Source: Robertmurraya korlensis (GTDB taxonomy: Bacteria > Bacillota > Bacilli > Bacillales > Cytobacillaceae). Taken from it: a DNA stretch of 64,000 bases. The stretch spans positions 47,241-111,240 of the forward strand of contig NZ_JAMBNS010000013.1 of NCBI RefSeq assembly GCF_023715225.1, written 5' to 3'. Each line of letters begins with the position of its first letter. Within the stretch, counting starts at the first letter, position 1. The translations under genes and the position numbers were made by a program. Below are positions 15,973 to 25,108 of the stretch, in pieces. The notes under the pieces are model-generated. The model saw only the letters and a list, made by a program, of their open reading frames with translations, did not search any database and was not told the origin of the DNA.

Positions 15973-16106
15973 GTATAAAAATGTTTTTGTTTAAATTTTC
16001 TTACAAATTGTGTTTATCTCATGAAATTAATTAAATTATTTAAAGGATAATTTGAAAAACGCTCCATCCTCAATATCTTCTAATAATAAATTTTGTTGTT
16101 TAGTAC

Positions 16107-16568
16107 CTATTCTTCAATCGGAACCATAAAATCAAAGTCCGGAACTCCATACTTCGCAAACATCTTTTCTCTATACTCTTCAAATGACAAATAAAAATTT
16201 TCTGGCGGGTTTCCAAATAGGATCGAAAATTCCCCGTTTTCAAAAGAAACTAAGTAGCTTTTATCTTGATTTATATTGTGGTCCATGATTTTTGATTTTA
16301 ATTCTTCTAATTGTACCTCTGTTAAACTACTTTTCAAAATCATGTTTTCTCTACTTCCATCTTTATTTATTAAAATACACATACCGTGCCCTTCACTCAT
16401 CTCTTCCTTATATTCAATATTTTCTTTGGTATATTCCTTAATTACTTTGGTGTAATAATAACCACATCTCATACAAGTGGTGTACTGTTCATGAGTTTTG
16501 TAATAATAATCTTCAAATGCAGAACGTCCACAACATGGACATTTAATAGCATACATATTCGATGCCAC
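16107..16568 (-). CDS. Zinc-ribbon protein of unknown function
   Basis: The 153-residue product begins with a zinc-ribbon: KCPCCGRSAFED near residue 9 and TTCMRCGYY near residue 31, giving CxxC...CxxC. The remaining 110 residues are charged and predicted alpha/beta, with no motif I recognise. Zinc ribbons bind nucleic acid or proteins, but no role is known here. GGAG lies eight bases before the ATG. The gene has no operon partner; it is followed (on its strand) by the serA promoter region. Confidence 0.6.
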   Translation of the reverse strand: MASNMYAIKCPCCGRSAFEDYYYKTHEQYTTCMRCGYYYTKVIKEYTKENIEYKEEMSEGHGMCILINKDGSRENMILKSSLTEVQLEELKSKIMDHNINQDKSYLVSFENGEFSILFGNPPENFYLSFEEYREKMFAKYGVPDFDFMVPIEE

Positions 16569-16900
16569 GATGAATCATCTCCTATTAGTTTTTAGAATTA
16601 GCGGGTATTAATGTGAAGTAAAAAAGAGGTTAAATGTGGTTTAGATTCGAGTAGGTAAACTTTAAATAAGACATAAGAAATAAAAAAGAAGGAGAGGAGA
16701 AAGTGTTGGAGAAGAGTTTGAGGATAGAGTTATCTATATTTTAAAAGTTTTTTTTAACTTTTCAATCAATTTCTCTAAAAAGTCATAATAAATTCTTATC
16801 CTTTATGATGAAAATTATGATGTTCTAGCTTCCCATCTTTAATAAGAGGGCGGTTGGCGTAGTCTCGTCCTTACTTGTGAAACTTCAACAAGTCGTCAAA

Positions 16901-16977
16901 TAAGGGGAGATTTTTCGGTTAATTGCAGAATGAGCTTATTTTTTTGTTGTATAAGCGCAGATTTTCCGGTTATGCAA
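16901..16977. repeat. Two copies of a short intergenic repeat
   Basis: TAAGGGGAGATTTTTCGGTTA (16901) and TAAGCGCAGATTTTCCGGTTA (16952) match at about 17 of 21 positions and lie 51 bases apart. Related GAGATTTTTCGGTTA sequences are, as far as I recall, dispersed in genomes of some Bacillaceae. Confidence 0.45.
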
Positions 16978-17009
16978 AGTAAAGTCCCCCATTGTTGCGG
17001 TTTTCTAGT

Positions 17010-17036
17010 AAATAGACGGAATCACTCCGTCTATTT
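17010..17036. repeat. Perfect short palindromic hairpin
   Basis: AAATAGACGGA and TCCGTCTATTT form an 11-base perfect stem with a five-base loop. There is no T-run on the plus strand beyond the stem. It may be a terminator remnant or a small repeat element. Confidence 0.5.
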
Positions 17037-17256
17037 AACCTATTTTCCACTCAATTCATCGATTAAGCGGAATTCTTCCACCTATTAAATAAGACTGGAG
17101 ATTTAACCCAATCCCTAACAGCCCAAAAGTTAAAATCATAAAACATGGATATCTCCGGGTCAAAGAATTGCCGATTCTAACAGCTAAAGCCAACTTCGTA
17201 ATAAAGAGGCCGAGCAAGGCTCCTTTGACCCAAATAGTATCTCCGTGCTTTTACTT

Positions 17257-17736
17257 TTACTTATGATACGGTTCATTCCGATTAATCCTATAAGCCCGAT
17301 ACACCTGTTCAAGCAGGATCAACCTCATCAGTTGATGTGGAAATGTCATTTTTGAAAATGACAACTTTTCATCTGCACGGTTTAATACATCCTTACTTAG
17401 GCCGAGTGAACCTCCGATGACGAAGGCAATCTTACTTTTTCCGTATGTAGCTAACTTATCGATCATATCTGCTAGTTCTTCTGATGATCGTTGCTTACCT
17501 TCAATGGCTAGGGCAATGACAAATGTATCTGGAGAAATTTTTGCTAACAAGCGCTCTCCTTCTTTATTCTTCACCTGTTCCATTTCTATGTCACTTAATT
17601 GCTCTGGAGCTTTTTCATCTGGAAGCTCAATCACTTCGACCTTCGCATAGGCCGTTAGTCTTTTCAAATATTCATCGATACCTTGCTTTAAGTATTTTTC
17701 TTTAAGTTTGCCAATTGTTAATAATGAGATATTCAC
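17257..17736 (-). CDS. rlmH: 23S rRNA (pseudouridine1915-N3)-methyltransferase
   Basis: RlmH is a SPOUT-class methyltransferase that methylates pseudouridine 1915 in helix 69 of 23S rRNA on assembled ribosomes. The 159-residue length is exactly that of the family. The conserved pieces are present: [16 protein letters not shown] at the start, [18 protein letters not shown] near residue 103 (SAM-binding knot loop) and the C-terminal [30 protein letters not shown]. It is the B. subtilis YydA orthologue and sits in the conserved rlmH-yyzF-htrC order. The last codons (TATCATAAG) resemble the attachment sequence used by SCC elements in staphylococcal orfX, but nothing is inserted here. Confidence 0.95.
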   Translation of the reverse strand: MNISLLTIGKLKEKYLKQGIDEYLKRLTAYAKVEVIELPDEKAPEQLSDIEMEQVKNKEGERLLAKISPDTFVIALAIEGKQRSSEELADMIDKLATYGKSKIAFVIGGSLGLSKDVLNRADEKLSFSKMTFPHQLMRLILLEQVYRAYRINRNEPYHK

Positions 17737-17761
17737 ACTTCATCCTCACTTTACGAACAAG

Positions 17762-18106
17762 ATATCCACAGAAGTTATCCACATGTCCACATTTTTCATC
17801 CACATGTTGTATAGGATCATTTGTTCCCTACCATATATATAGCATCATTTCGACAATATTCACAGGTTGTTGATAACTCATTTCCCTCAACTTTCAGTAA
17901 GGTTGGAAATGTCTCAAACTCATCTACAATCGTATCTATAGCAAGATCTACGTGTTCCTCACAGCAGTAAATCATGTTATTTCCCTCCTTCAAAATTCTC
18001 CAAACTTCAACAAAATCCTATGTGGATATCTGCTATGTAGTTTGTCCAAAACTTATCCACATTCCTATCCCATCCTACCAAAACTATCGAATAATTTCTA
18101 TCCACA
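17762..18106. other. DnaA-box cluster outside oriC (rlmH-yyzF-htrC)
   Basis: Perfect TTATCCACA boxes occur at 17775 and 18053. One-mismatch boxes occur at 17762 (ATATCCACA), 17797 (TCATCCACA), 18098 (CTATCCACA) and, reversed, at 18021 (TGTGGATAT). They flank the small gene yyzF. B. subtilis is known to have a DnaA-box cluster at the equivalent yydA locus, which helps restrain initiation by titrating or loading DnaA. Confidence 0.65.
17817..17975 (-). CDS. yyzF: CxxH/CxxC small protein (YyzF family)
   Basis: The 52-residue product begins MIYCCEEHVDLAID and contains CEYC near residue 38, giving CCxxH and CxxC pairs able to bind zinc. This matches the small Bacillales CxxH/CxxC family found between htrC and rlmH. 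GGAGGG lies seven bases before the ATG. Function is unknown. It is nested inside a cluster of DnaA boxes and is probably co-transcribed with rlmH. Confidence 0.8.
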   Translation of the reverse strand: MIYCCEEHVDLAIDTIVDEFETFPTLLKVEGNELSTTCEYCRNDAIYMVGNK

Positions 18107-18111
18107 AAAAA

Positions 18112-18138
18112 GAAATGCAGACATTGCGTCTGCATTCC
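18112..18138 (-). terminator. Terminator of htrC
   Basis: On the minus strand AATGCAGAC pairs with GTCTGCATT and runs into TTCTTTTTTG, nine bases after the htrC stop. Confidence 0.85.
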
Positions 18139-18146
18139 TCTCACAG

Positions 18147-19361
18147 CTATAAAGTATTTCCACCCAGCTTCATCGTTGTTTCTTGAAGCTTTCCGGCACG
18201 GTAGAATTTAATCTCCAGCTGATCTCCGACTTTCTTTTTATTATAAAGATGCTTTCTTAAATCAATGACATCTTTAATTGGATCGCCGTCCATTTCAACA
18301 ATCACATCCAAATCTTCTAATCCTGCTTGTTCTGCAGGTGAATTTGGATCCACTGTCATTATCACTACTCCAGATGTTACCTCTTCCGGAAGTTTCAAGG
18401 TTTCTTTCTGATGATAGGCTGATACTTCATTTACTGATTGAAGTTGAATTCCCATGTATGGTCGTTTTACCTCACCAAACTCCTCTAGGTCACTAATAAT
18501 TGGCTCAGCGGACTTTATTGGAATGGAGAGACCAATTCCCTCAACGGAGCTCTGGGCAATTTTCATAGAGTTAATACCAATCACTTGCCCACTGATATTA
18601 ATTAATGCTCCTCCACTATTACCCGGGTTAATTGCGGCATCCGTTTGAAGAACTTCAGCCTGCCAATCTATTGCACCATCTTGGTTAATATCAACAGGAA
18701 TAGCACGCTCTAAACCTGATACTATCCCTTGTGTAACAGAACCAGAAAACGTTGCTCCAAGTGGATTTCCAATGGCGATCACTGGCTCACCAATTTTTAA
18801 AGCATCTGAATCACCAAACTCGGCAATCGTTTCGATTTTGCTTCCATCCACCTCAAGAACAGCTAAATCTGTCCAAACATCACTGCCTCTTAGCTTAGCT
18901 TCAAGCTTTGTTCCATCAGACAATGTCACCTCAAGTGAGTTTGCTCCTTCAATTACATGATGGTTTGTGACAACAAATGCTTTGCCATCTACTTTTTTAT
19001 AAATAACACCTGATCCTGATCCTGCTTCCTGGCTACTTGTTTCTGACCAAAAACTTGTCGTTTGGAGATTCGTAATTCCAACTACCGCATCTCCTGCTTT
19101 TTCTACTGCCTTTGTTATATCTGTCACTACGTTTAAGCTAACATTTTCTGTCCTAACAGCGTCGTTGTTTGTTGTTCCGTCTTCTACATCCGAATCGGTT
19201 TCTGTTGAATATGGAAGAACATCAAAGCCTATTCGAGGCAAAGCTACCACAATTAGAAAAACACCTAAAATAGCTCCCACTAGGCTCGCTAAAAAGTATC
19301 CTCCTCGATTTCCCTTTTGTTTTCTGTACCGTGTTTCGTAGTCTTGATCATAATAACCCAC
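18147..19361 (-). CDS. htrC: HtrA-like serine protease (YyxA/HtrC)
   Basis: The 404-residue protease has a short basic cytoplasmic N terminus and one membrane anchor (about residues 22-44), then a trypsin-like domain. The catalytic triad motifs are VTNHHVIEG (His), WTDLAVLEV (Asp) and GNSGGALIN (Ser). A single PDZ domain (about 295-395) follows. HtrA proteins degrade or refold misfolded exported proteins. The start is GTG 19361. It follows walJ, as in B. subtilis where yyxA ends the walRK region, but a terminator separates the two here. Confidence 0.9.
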   Translation of the reverse strand: MGYYDQDYETRYRKQKGNRGGYFLASLVGAILGVFLIVVALPRIGFDVLPYSTETDSDVEDGTTNNDAVRTENVSLNVVTDITKAVEKAGDAVVGITNLQTTSFWSETSSQEAGSGSGVIYKKVDGKAFVVTNHHVIEGANSLEVTLSDGTKLEAKLRGSDVWTDLAVLEVDGSKIETIAEFGDSDALKIGEPVIAIGNPLGATFSGSVTQGIVSGLERAIPVDINQDGAIDWQAEVLQTDAAINPGNSGGALINISGQVIGINSMKIAQSSVEGIGLSIPIKSAEPIISDLEEFGEVKRPYMGIQLQSVNEVSAYHQKETLKLPEEVTSGVVIMTVDPNSPAEQAGLEDLDVIVEMDGDPIKDVIDLRKHLYNKKKVGDQLEIKFYRAGKLQETTMKLGGNTL

Positions 19362-19448
19362 GATTCACCAATCCTTTCAAACAATCATTATCTATGTAGT
19401 TTTTATCCCTATATATAATATAATCCCTTCTTGCAAGAGAATAAACCA

Positions 19449-19480
19449 AAAAGGTGACCCGAAAGTCGGAATCACCTCTT
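19449..19480 (-). terminator. Terminator of the wal operon
   Basis: On the minus strand AGGTGATTCCGAC folds with CGGGTCACCT and runs into TTTTTGG directly after the walJ stop codon. Confidence 0.8.
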
Positions 19481-20274
19481 TATACTGCAGTTAACACCGT
19501 CGGAACTTTGGGATCGGTATCATATAAATCAAATTGCTCCCCAATAATAATGCCCTTGCTTTGAAGTGTTTGCTCAACAGACATTTTGGCTAAATCTTTC
19601 ATGTTGTTGTCTTGACTTAAATGAGCTAAGTAAATACGTTTTGTATTATCACCAGCTACTTCACTCATCGCAATGGCTGCATCTTCATTCGATACATGTC
19701 CAACATCACTCAATATTCGACGCTTAATGCTCCATGGATACTTTCCCATACGAAGCATTTGAACATCATGGTTGCTCTCAAAAACATACACATCTGCGTT
19801 CTGAATGATTCCCTTCATACGATCACTAACATATCCTGTATCTGTAATTAGAACGAGCTTCTTTCCATTATGGTGAAATACATAAAACATGGGCTCTGCT
19901 GCATCATGAGACACGCCAAATGATTCTATATCTACCCCACCAAAGCTTTTGACTGTTTCCATGTCAAACGTAAATTTCTGCTCTACAGGAATTTCCCCAA
20001 CTAAATGATTCATTGCAGCCCAAGTTTTCGCGTTAGCATAAACAGGTAGCTTATACTTTCTCGCTAATATTCCGACCCCTTTAATATGGTCACTATGCTC
20101 ATGAGTTACAAAAAGTCCAGACAGCTTACTAATGTCTCGATCAATTTTTTGAAAAAGAGCTTCCATTTGCTTCCCGCTATGTCCTGCGTCTACTAGAAAG
20201 GACTTACCTTCCGATTCTACATAAATCGCATTCCCTGTACTCCCACTTGCAAGGATACTAAAATGCAATGACAT
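19480..20274 (-). CDS. walJ: WalJ (YycJ) MBL-fold hydrolase
   Basis: The 264-residue protein is a metallo-beta-lactamase-fold enzyme with the metal motif THEHSDH near residue 57 and further ligands in VDAGHSG, DTGY and HVSNEDA. It is the last gene of the wal operon; the family has been linked to DNA repair and to coordinating cell division with replication. The upstream gene ends inside its ribosome-binding site: GGAGTGAATAG contains the yycI stop and precedes ATG 20274 by eight bases. I therefore preferred this ATG over the in-frame GTG three codons upstream. Confidence 0.9.
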   Translation of the reverse strand: MSLHFSILASGSTGNAIYVESEGKSFLVDAGHSGKQMEALFQKIDRDISKLSGLFVTHEHSDHIKGVGILARKYKLPVYANAKTWAAMNHLVGEIPVEQKFTFDMETVKSFGGVDIESFGVSHDAAEPMFYVFHHNGKKLVLITDTGYVSDRMKGIIQNADVYVFESNHDVQMLRMGKYPWSIKRRILSDVGHVSNEDAAIAMSEVAGDNTKRIYLAHLSQDNNMKDLAKMSVEQTLQSKGIIIGEQFDLYDTDPKVPTVLTAV

Positions 20275-20275
20275 A

Positions 20276-21085
20276 CTATTCACTCCAATTATTTTCTTCG
20301 TCCTTTAGTTGAATGACTTGTCCCTCAAAGGCATTCACAAATAAATTCTCCCCTCCGTTTAACACAAAGCGCCACGCAGGTGTTAATACCTGTGATGAAG
20401 TTAAACGAACAAGTGTGTAATAGCCAAACTCGACTCTTTCTATCTTTGTTCCATATGGTAAATAGCCATTTTCATAAAGTGTTTCTATCGCCTTGATGGG
20501 CTGAATAATTCTTTCATCTTCCGACAGCTCCTCGATTTTACCGAGGAATGTTTGTTTGTATGAAACTACTTCATTATCACTATTTAATTTGAACGTGATT
20601 TGGCCACTTGGATTTTTATAAAATAGCTTTTCTTGGTATTGTTGATAATAAGTAATACTATTTTCGGTATCATCTCTACCCCAATAACGATACTGGTCAC
20701 CATTCATGACCGATCCTTTTAAAAAGGACTCTAACTCAGGTGGTTGCCCTTTGCTACTCACTTTTAATGGTGTATTCAGTTCTGATTCGATGGATTGGTT
20801 GTTTCTTATCGTAATGGTTTGACCACTGAGTGTTGTGTTTATAAGCATTTCAACCTCTTCCTCTGTAAACACTTTCGGTACCGTACTTAAGTACTTGTCC
20901 TTTTCAAGGTTTTTGGGAAGATCATTGTATGTGATTTCATCCGCCTTTAATCGATTTTCTAAAGAAGGATTGGTCGCATATTCATATTTGGTTGCGGTAC
21001 GAATCTTTAAAAACTCATTCATAAGATAGATATTTAAAACGAAAAAGGAAAGAATAAAGATGGTTTTAATTCTACTCCAATCCAT
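20276..21085 (-). CDS. walI: WalI (YycI), membrane regulator of WalK
   Basis: The 269-residue protein has one N-terminal membrane helix (about 7-24) and a large extracellular domain. In B. subtilis YycI and YycH hold the sensor kinase WalK in check through their membrane helices. It overlaps the end of yycH by 14 bases (GGGGG followed by ATG 21085), so the two are translated in a coupled way. Position and topology make the assignment safe even though these proteins vary in sequence. Confidence 0.9.
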   Translation of the reverse strand: MDWSRIKTIFILSFFVLNIYLMNEFLKIRTATKYEYATNPSLENRLKADEITYNDLPKNLEKDKYLSTVPKVFTEEEVEMLINTTLSGQTITIRNNQSIESELNTPLKVSSKGQPPELESFLKGSVMNGDQYRYWGRDDTENSITYYQQYQEKLFYKNPSGQITFKLNSDNEVVSYKQTFLGKIEELSEDERIIQPIKAIETLYENGYLPYGTKIERVEFGYYTLVRLTSSQVLTPAWRFVLNGGENLFVNAFEGQVIQLKDEENNWSE

Positions 21086-22397
21086 GCTTTATCCCCCCAT
21101 TCTCACTGCTGGGAACCATTTTCCACTCATCGTTATATTTATAATACCAAGCAGGTTCTAAATCTATCACATTTGGTGTGTCTGTAGACATGTGATAACC
21201 AATTGAAAGATCCTGAAGAAAATCAAGGTTAAGATCTTCTACTTTTTTCAACTCCTCTAGCATACTCACACCAGATGGAAGAATAATTTCAGTTGCTTCC
21301 ACTCTACTTCCTAACATAAAATTACTTCGAAAATATTTATTAATTCCACTAGCATTCCAGATCTGTAAAATTTCCGATACTCCATTATCTCCAAAAATGG
21401 GGTAACCACTTAAATCATATAATCGGAATAATATCACCTGTTCTGACTCATCCATTCCTACATAGCGATAATTATCAGTCCAACCTCCATGACTATTAAT
21501 AAAATCAATACTTTTTTCCAGGAGATGATCCGATTTCGTTGTTGCCCCACTTTCAACATCTTCTGTTTTCACATAGGAAACAGTATTTGTTTCATTATTG
21601 ATACTCATCAATGTAGTAGTATCCGTGTACTCTTCACCAAAAGAGCTATAATTCTTTGACACTACATTCGGATCACTAAATAAGGCGTCACGAAGTTTTT
21701 CTGATGGTAAGCTCACTGGTAGATAATTATATAAGGCGATTTTTACTGAATCCTTTCTAAGCATCGGAAAACTTTCCCGATTAATTGGTTCATAAAGAGC
21801 ATACTTTTCATTCACACTGATATCCACTAAATAACGTTCTTTAAAGTCATTGATATAAGAGGTTGAAACATTTGCCCGAAGCACTTCATGTTCTTTGGAG
21901 GAAATAAAATAAACGACTCCGCCCTCTCTTGTTTCCGGTTCTAAATCAATAACAATTCGGTCAAAGTTACTTTTAGGAAGATCATTACTCGGTAATTGTA
22001 ACGCGCTTCGATACTCCTTTAAAGGAACAATATCAGGAAATATTAGTTCTAAAGCATTTTTATCATAAATAAAGGAAGGAATGTTTTTTACGAGTTCGGA
22101 TATATCTTCGAACTCACTAAATCTCCATAAGCTTAATTCTTTCATGGTTTGTTCAATTTCAAAGGAATCAAATGTACCATAATGTTTCTCACCTTGATGT
22201 AAAAACAAACGTTCAGGACGAACAATTTTGCTCAATTCTTTTGTTTCACCAAGCGATACTTCTTCAACGGTATTTCCACTTTCCTTCAAAGTGTCATAAT
22301 TGGGTTGATATGTCCATAACATCCATGTAAGAAGAATGCTAAAAACGACAAGAATTAATAGGACGATAGACTTTATCGTTTCATACTTCATGTCCAA
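21072..22397 (-). CDS. walH: WalH (YycH), membrane regulator of WalK
   Basis: The 441-residue product has a single N-terminal helix (about 9-27) and a long extracellular portion, the layout of YycH. Together with YycI it forms a heterodimer that inhibits WalK. The start is either TTG 22397, seven bases after GAGG, or ATG 22391, thirteen bases after it. I kept the TTG because of the spacing. The gene overlaps the end of walK by ten bases. Confidence 0.9.
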   Translation of the reverse strand: MDMKYETIKSIVLLILVVFSILLTWMLWTYQPNYDTLKESGNTVEEVSLGETKELSKIVRPERLFLHQGEKHYGTFDSFEIEQTMKELSLWRFSEFEDISELVKNIPSFIYDKNALELIFPDIVPLKEYRSALQLPSNDLPKSNFDRIVIDLEPETREGGVVYFISSKEHEVLRANVSTSYINDFKERYLVDISVNEKYALYEPINRESFPMLRKDSVKIALYNYLPVSLPSEKLRDALFSDPNVVSKNYSSFGEEYTDTTTLMSINNETNTVSYVKTEDVESGATTKSDHLLEKSIDFINSHGGWTDNYRYVGMDESEQVILFRLYDLSGYPIFGDNGVSEILQIWNASGINKYFRSNFMLGSRVEATEIILPSGVSMLEELKKVEDLNLDFLQDLSIGYHMSTDTPNVIDLEPAWYYKYNDEWKMVPSSENGGIKHGLE

Positions 22398-24223
22398 TCA
22401 TCCACCTCATTTCGATCATACGGGAGGGTGAATGAGACTGTTGTCCCCTTCCCTTCTACGCTCTCTGCCCATATGTTTCCTCCATGGGCTTCTACCATCT
22501 CTTTTGCGATGGCTAGTCCAAGACCTGTTCCACCAAGCTTTCTAGTTCTTGCTTTATCCACTCGATAGAATCGTTCAAAAATCTGCTGAAGATTTTCTTT
22601 TGGAATCCCCATTCCCTGGTCACTAACACTTACTACAATATGATCTTCCTTTTCCTCCACTTTAAACGTGATTTTCCCACCCAGTGGAGAATACTTCATA
22701 GCATTTGAAATGATATTATCCAGAACTTGTGTAAGCTTGTCTGCATCTCCCTCAACAAAGGCACCATGATCTAATAGTTTTCGTTCAAAAGCAATATTTT
22801 CGTCCTTTATGATTTCAAAACGATCAATAATTCGATTGAAGAAATCTATAAAATTAAACCATTCCTTTTTAAGGCGATAATCCTTGCTGTCCATTTTAGA
22901 AAGCTGAAGCAAATCATTCACTAGACGTATCATACGTTCTGTTTCTGTTTGCGTCACACTTAAAAAGTTTGGAGCAATCTCCTCATCCTTCCAGGCACCA
23001 TCCGATAATGCTTCTAAGTAACTTCTCATGGTGGTTAAAGGTGTCCGTAACTCATGTGACACATTGGCAACAAATTCTCGTCTCTCTAAGTCAATTTTCT
23101 CTTGTTCCGTGATATCATGAAGCACCGTTATTAGTCCATTTACAAAACCAGTTTCCTTTTGAATGACTGAAAAATTTGCCCGTAGAATAAGAGGTTTTGT
23201 CGCTGTGCTATAGTCCAAAATAAGCGACTCTTTCTCTACAAGTAAGTCTTCAAACGAATAGTCTTCTTCTAAGCCTAATAAAGACACAATCGAGCTAGAT
23301 AATATTGTTTCACGTGAAACACTCAAAAGCTTTGCCGCAGGTTCATTAATAAGAATTACTCGCCCTTTTCTATCGGTAGCAACCACACCATCTGTCATAT
23401 AAGAGAGAACAGACGATAACTTTCGACGTTCTCCTTCAGTCGTTGCATGTGCCTCTTGCAACTTTTTGGTGAGGTTATTAAAAGTAATGGCCAACTGACC
23501 GATCTCATCATATCCGTATACTTTTACCTTTCGAGAGAAATTTCCTTTAGCCATTGCCTGTGCCTGCTTTCGCATATCAGATATCGGCCTTGTAATCGTC
23601 TGTGCTAGTAGAATTCCAAGTACTGCTGTAATCAATAATGCAATACCCGTCCCTGTCGCAAGAATATTATTAATGGTTTTCATTTGTGAATACACATTTT
23701 CTTTCTTCGCTACCAGGTAAATCGCACCTGTTACATCATCATCGGAACGAACCGGTGTTACTAAAATCCAAATCCGTCCTGTCTGTCGATCTATTTGAGT
23801 GACATCTTCCCCTTCATCTGCATTGGTAGCAATGACTCGCCTAATTAATGTATCAGTCGATCTTTGACCTACAATTCCTTGATTATAAGGATCTGATGTG
23901 CCAATTATTTTTTGAGTACTTGCCTCAATTAATCGAACCTCTGAAATATCTGCTGTTTTAAAATCAGACAGTATCTTCCTAACCGCCTCTTCAAGAGTCG
24001 GTCCGTCATCATCTGGATTACGTTCCTTGCCGAGCTCTTCCCCTAAGTAGTAGGCTAAAAGATTAACTCTCTCTTCAATAGAGGTTTCAAAATTTCTTAA
24101 CAATGTGTTTTCAAGCTGCCTAACAAAATAAACACCGATGATTTGCATCGCTATTAATATTAACAATACGTAAATCATGACAAATTTAAGATGAATAGAT
24201 CGAAAGAACCCAACCTTTTTCAT
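22388..24223 (-). CDS. walK: WalK (YycG) sensor histidine kinase
   Basis: At 611 residues it has the same length as B. subtilis WalK. Two membrane helices (about 14-34 and 186-207) bracket an extracellular PAS-like sensor. HAMP (about 208-258) and cytoplasmic PAS (about 265-370) follow. The HisKA motif FVANVSHELRTPLTTM carries the phosphorylated histidine near residue 390, and the HATPase part has N box NAMKYSP and G boxes DQGMGIPK and GGTGLGLAI. WalK controls the essential cell-wall hydrolase regulon through WalR. The gene contains a perfect parS site (23306-23321) within codons of the PAS region. Confidence 0.97.
   Translation of the reverse strand: MKKVGFFRSIHLKFVMIYVLLILIAMQIIGVYFVRQLENTLLRNFETSIEERVNLLAYYLGEELGKERNPDDDGPTLEEAVRKILSDFKTADISEVRLIEASTQKIIGTSDPYNQGIVGQRSTDTLIRRVIATNADEGEDVTQIDRQTGRIWILVTPVRSDDDVTGAIYLVAKKENVYSQMKTINNILATGTGIALLITAVLGILLAQTITRPISDMRKQAQAMAKGNFSRKVKVYGYDEIGQLAITFNNLTKKLQEAHATTEGERRKLSSVLSYMTDGVVATDRKGRVILINEPAAKLLSVSRETILSSSIVSLLGLEEDYSFEDLLVEKESLILDYSTATKPLILRANFSVIQKETGFVNGLITVLHDITEQEKIDLERREFVANVSHELRTPLTTMRSYLEALSDGAWKDEEIAPNFLSVTQTETERMIRLVNDLLQLSKMDSKDYRLKKEWFNFIDFFNRIIDRFEIIKDENIAFERKLLDHGAFVEGDADKLTQVLDNIISNAMKYSPLGGKITFKVEEKEDHIVVSVSDQGMGIPKENLQQIFERFYRVDKARTRKLGGTGLGLAIAKEMVEAHGGNIWAESVEGKGTTVSFTLPYDRNEVDDWT
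23306..23321. other. parS site inside walK
   Basis: TGTTTCACGTGAAACA is a perfect 16-base match to the B. subtilis parS consensus bound by Spo0J. Confidence 0.95.
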
Positions 24224-24230
24224 TTACTGA

Positions 24231-24938
24231 TTACTCCTGCTCAGGATTTCGTAAATAGTATCCAACCCCTCTTCTTGTCACAATCCATGTTGGGTGACTT
24301 GGGTTATCTTCAATTTTCTCACGAAGTCTTCTAACGGTTACATCGACTGTACGAACATCGCCAAAATAATCGTACCCCCAAACCGTTTGTAATAGATGTT
24401 CTCTCGTCATCACTTGTCCGATATGCTGAGCTAAGTAGTGAAGCAGTTCGAACTCTCTGTGAGTAAGCTCGATCATCTCACCGCGCTTCGAAACAATATA
24501 AGCATCTGGATGAATCGTCAATGAGCCTAGTTCGATCTCATTTGTCTCATCTTCTTCCTGTTGACTTAAATTTGTTTGATGTCTTCTTAAATTTGCTTTC
24601 ACACGAGCAATTAATTCTCTAGTACTAAACGGTTTTGTTACATAGTCATCTGCGCCAAGCTCAAGACCAAGAACTTTATCAATTTCAGAATCCTTTGCTG
24701 TTAGCATGATAATTGGCATTTCATATTTTTTACGAACTTCCCGACATACTTCCATTCCATCACGTTGAGGGAGCATAATATCTAGTAAGATTAAGTCTGG
24801 CATAATTTCTTCTACCATCTTTAAGGCTTCGTTCCCATCATATGCACAATATACGTCGTATCCTTCCTTCTTAAGGTTAAATTGGAGGATATCTGCAATT
24901 GGCTTTTCATCGTCGACAACTAGTATACGTTTTTCCAT
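24231..24938 (-). CDS. walR: WalR (YycF) response regulator
   Basis: The 235-residue OmpR-family regulator has an N-terminal receiver with acidic pocket VVDDE, phospho-accepting Asp53 in LILLDIMLP and the lysine in VTKPF. A winged-helix DNA-binding domain (about 132-230) ends in TRRGVGYYL. WalR activates autolysin genes through paired TGTWAH sites. It is the first gene of the operon walR-walK-yycH-yycI-walJ; an eight-base gap separates it from walK. It has the same length as the B. subtilis protein. Confidence 0.98.
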   Translation of the reverse strand: MEKRILVVDDEKPIADILQFNLKKEGYDVYCAYDGNEALKMVEEIMPDLILLDIMLPQRDGMEVCREVRKKYEMPIIMLTAKDSEIDKVLGLELGADDYVTKPFSTRELIARVKANLRRHQTNLSQQEEDETNEIELGSLTIHPDAYIVSKRGEMIELTHREFELLHYLAQHIGQVMTREHLLQTVWGYDYFGDVRTVDVTVRRLREKIEDNPSHPTWIVTRRGVGYYLRNPEQE

Positions 24939-25072
24939 TTCATAGCTCCTTTAGTTGGCTGTAATATTTATTTTATCTTCCGCTATTTTTACTGTTCATA
25001 ATACTTACTTTATCATGATATGCCTATGAATTCACGCTTTTAGCAGGCATATCCCTTCATTAAGAAATAGAA

Positions 25073-25097
25073 AACCTCTAGTTTTCACTAGAGGTAT
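25073..25097 (-). terminator. Terminator of the M23 endopeptidase gene
   Basis: ACCTCTAG pairs with CTAGAGGT around a short loop, with TTTTC following on the minus strand. Confidence 0.7.
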
Positions 25098-25108
25098 TAA
25101 TAATATTA

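Larger units (their letters stand above)
16569..17256. other. Gene-poor intergenic region with short repeats and hairpins
   Basis: No conserved protein is visible in this 690-base stretch. It contains a possible 13-codon frame with an exceptionally strong Shine-Dalgarno (AAGGAGAGGAG, GTG at 16703, stop at 16742) followed by an AAAGTT/AACTTT hairpin. It also has two copies of a short repeat (16901-16927 and 16952-16977), a perfect hairpin (17010-17036), and the inverted repeat GGGTCAAAG/CTTTGACCC (about 17158 and 17223) just beyond the rlmH stop codon. Confidence 0.5.

Noticed and set aside
17257..17275. SCC-type attachment site at the end of rlmH
   Set aside because: The terminal codons resemble the staphylococcal att core, but this is the conserved gene end; no recombinase gene or direct repeat is found nearby.
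17848..17854. Isolated TTCGACA heptamers (also at 26870, 27289, 50231 and 56379) as Spo0A boxes
   Set aside because: Several single heptamers are expected by chance in 64 kb, and these are unpaired, in coding sequence or in repeats.
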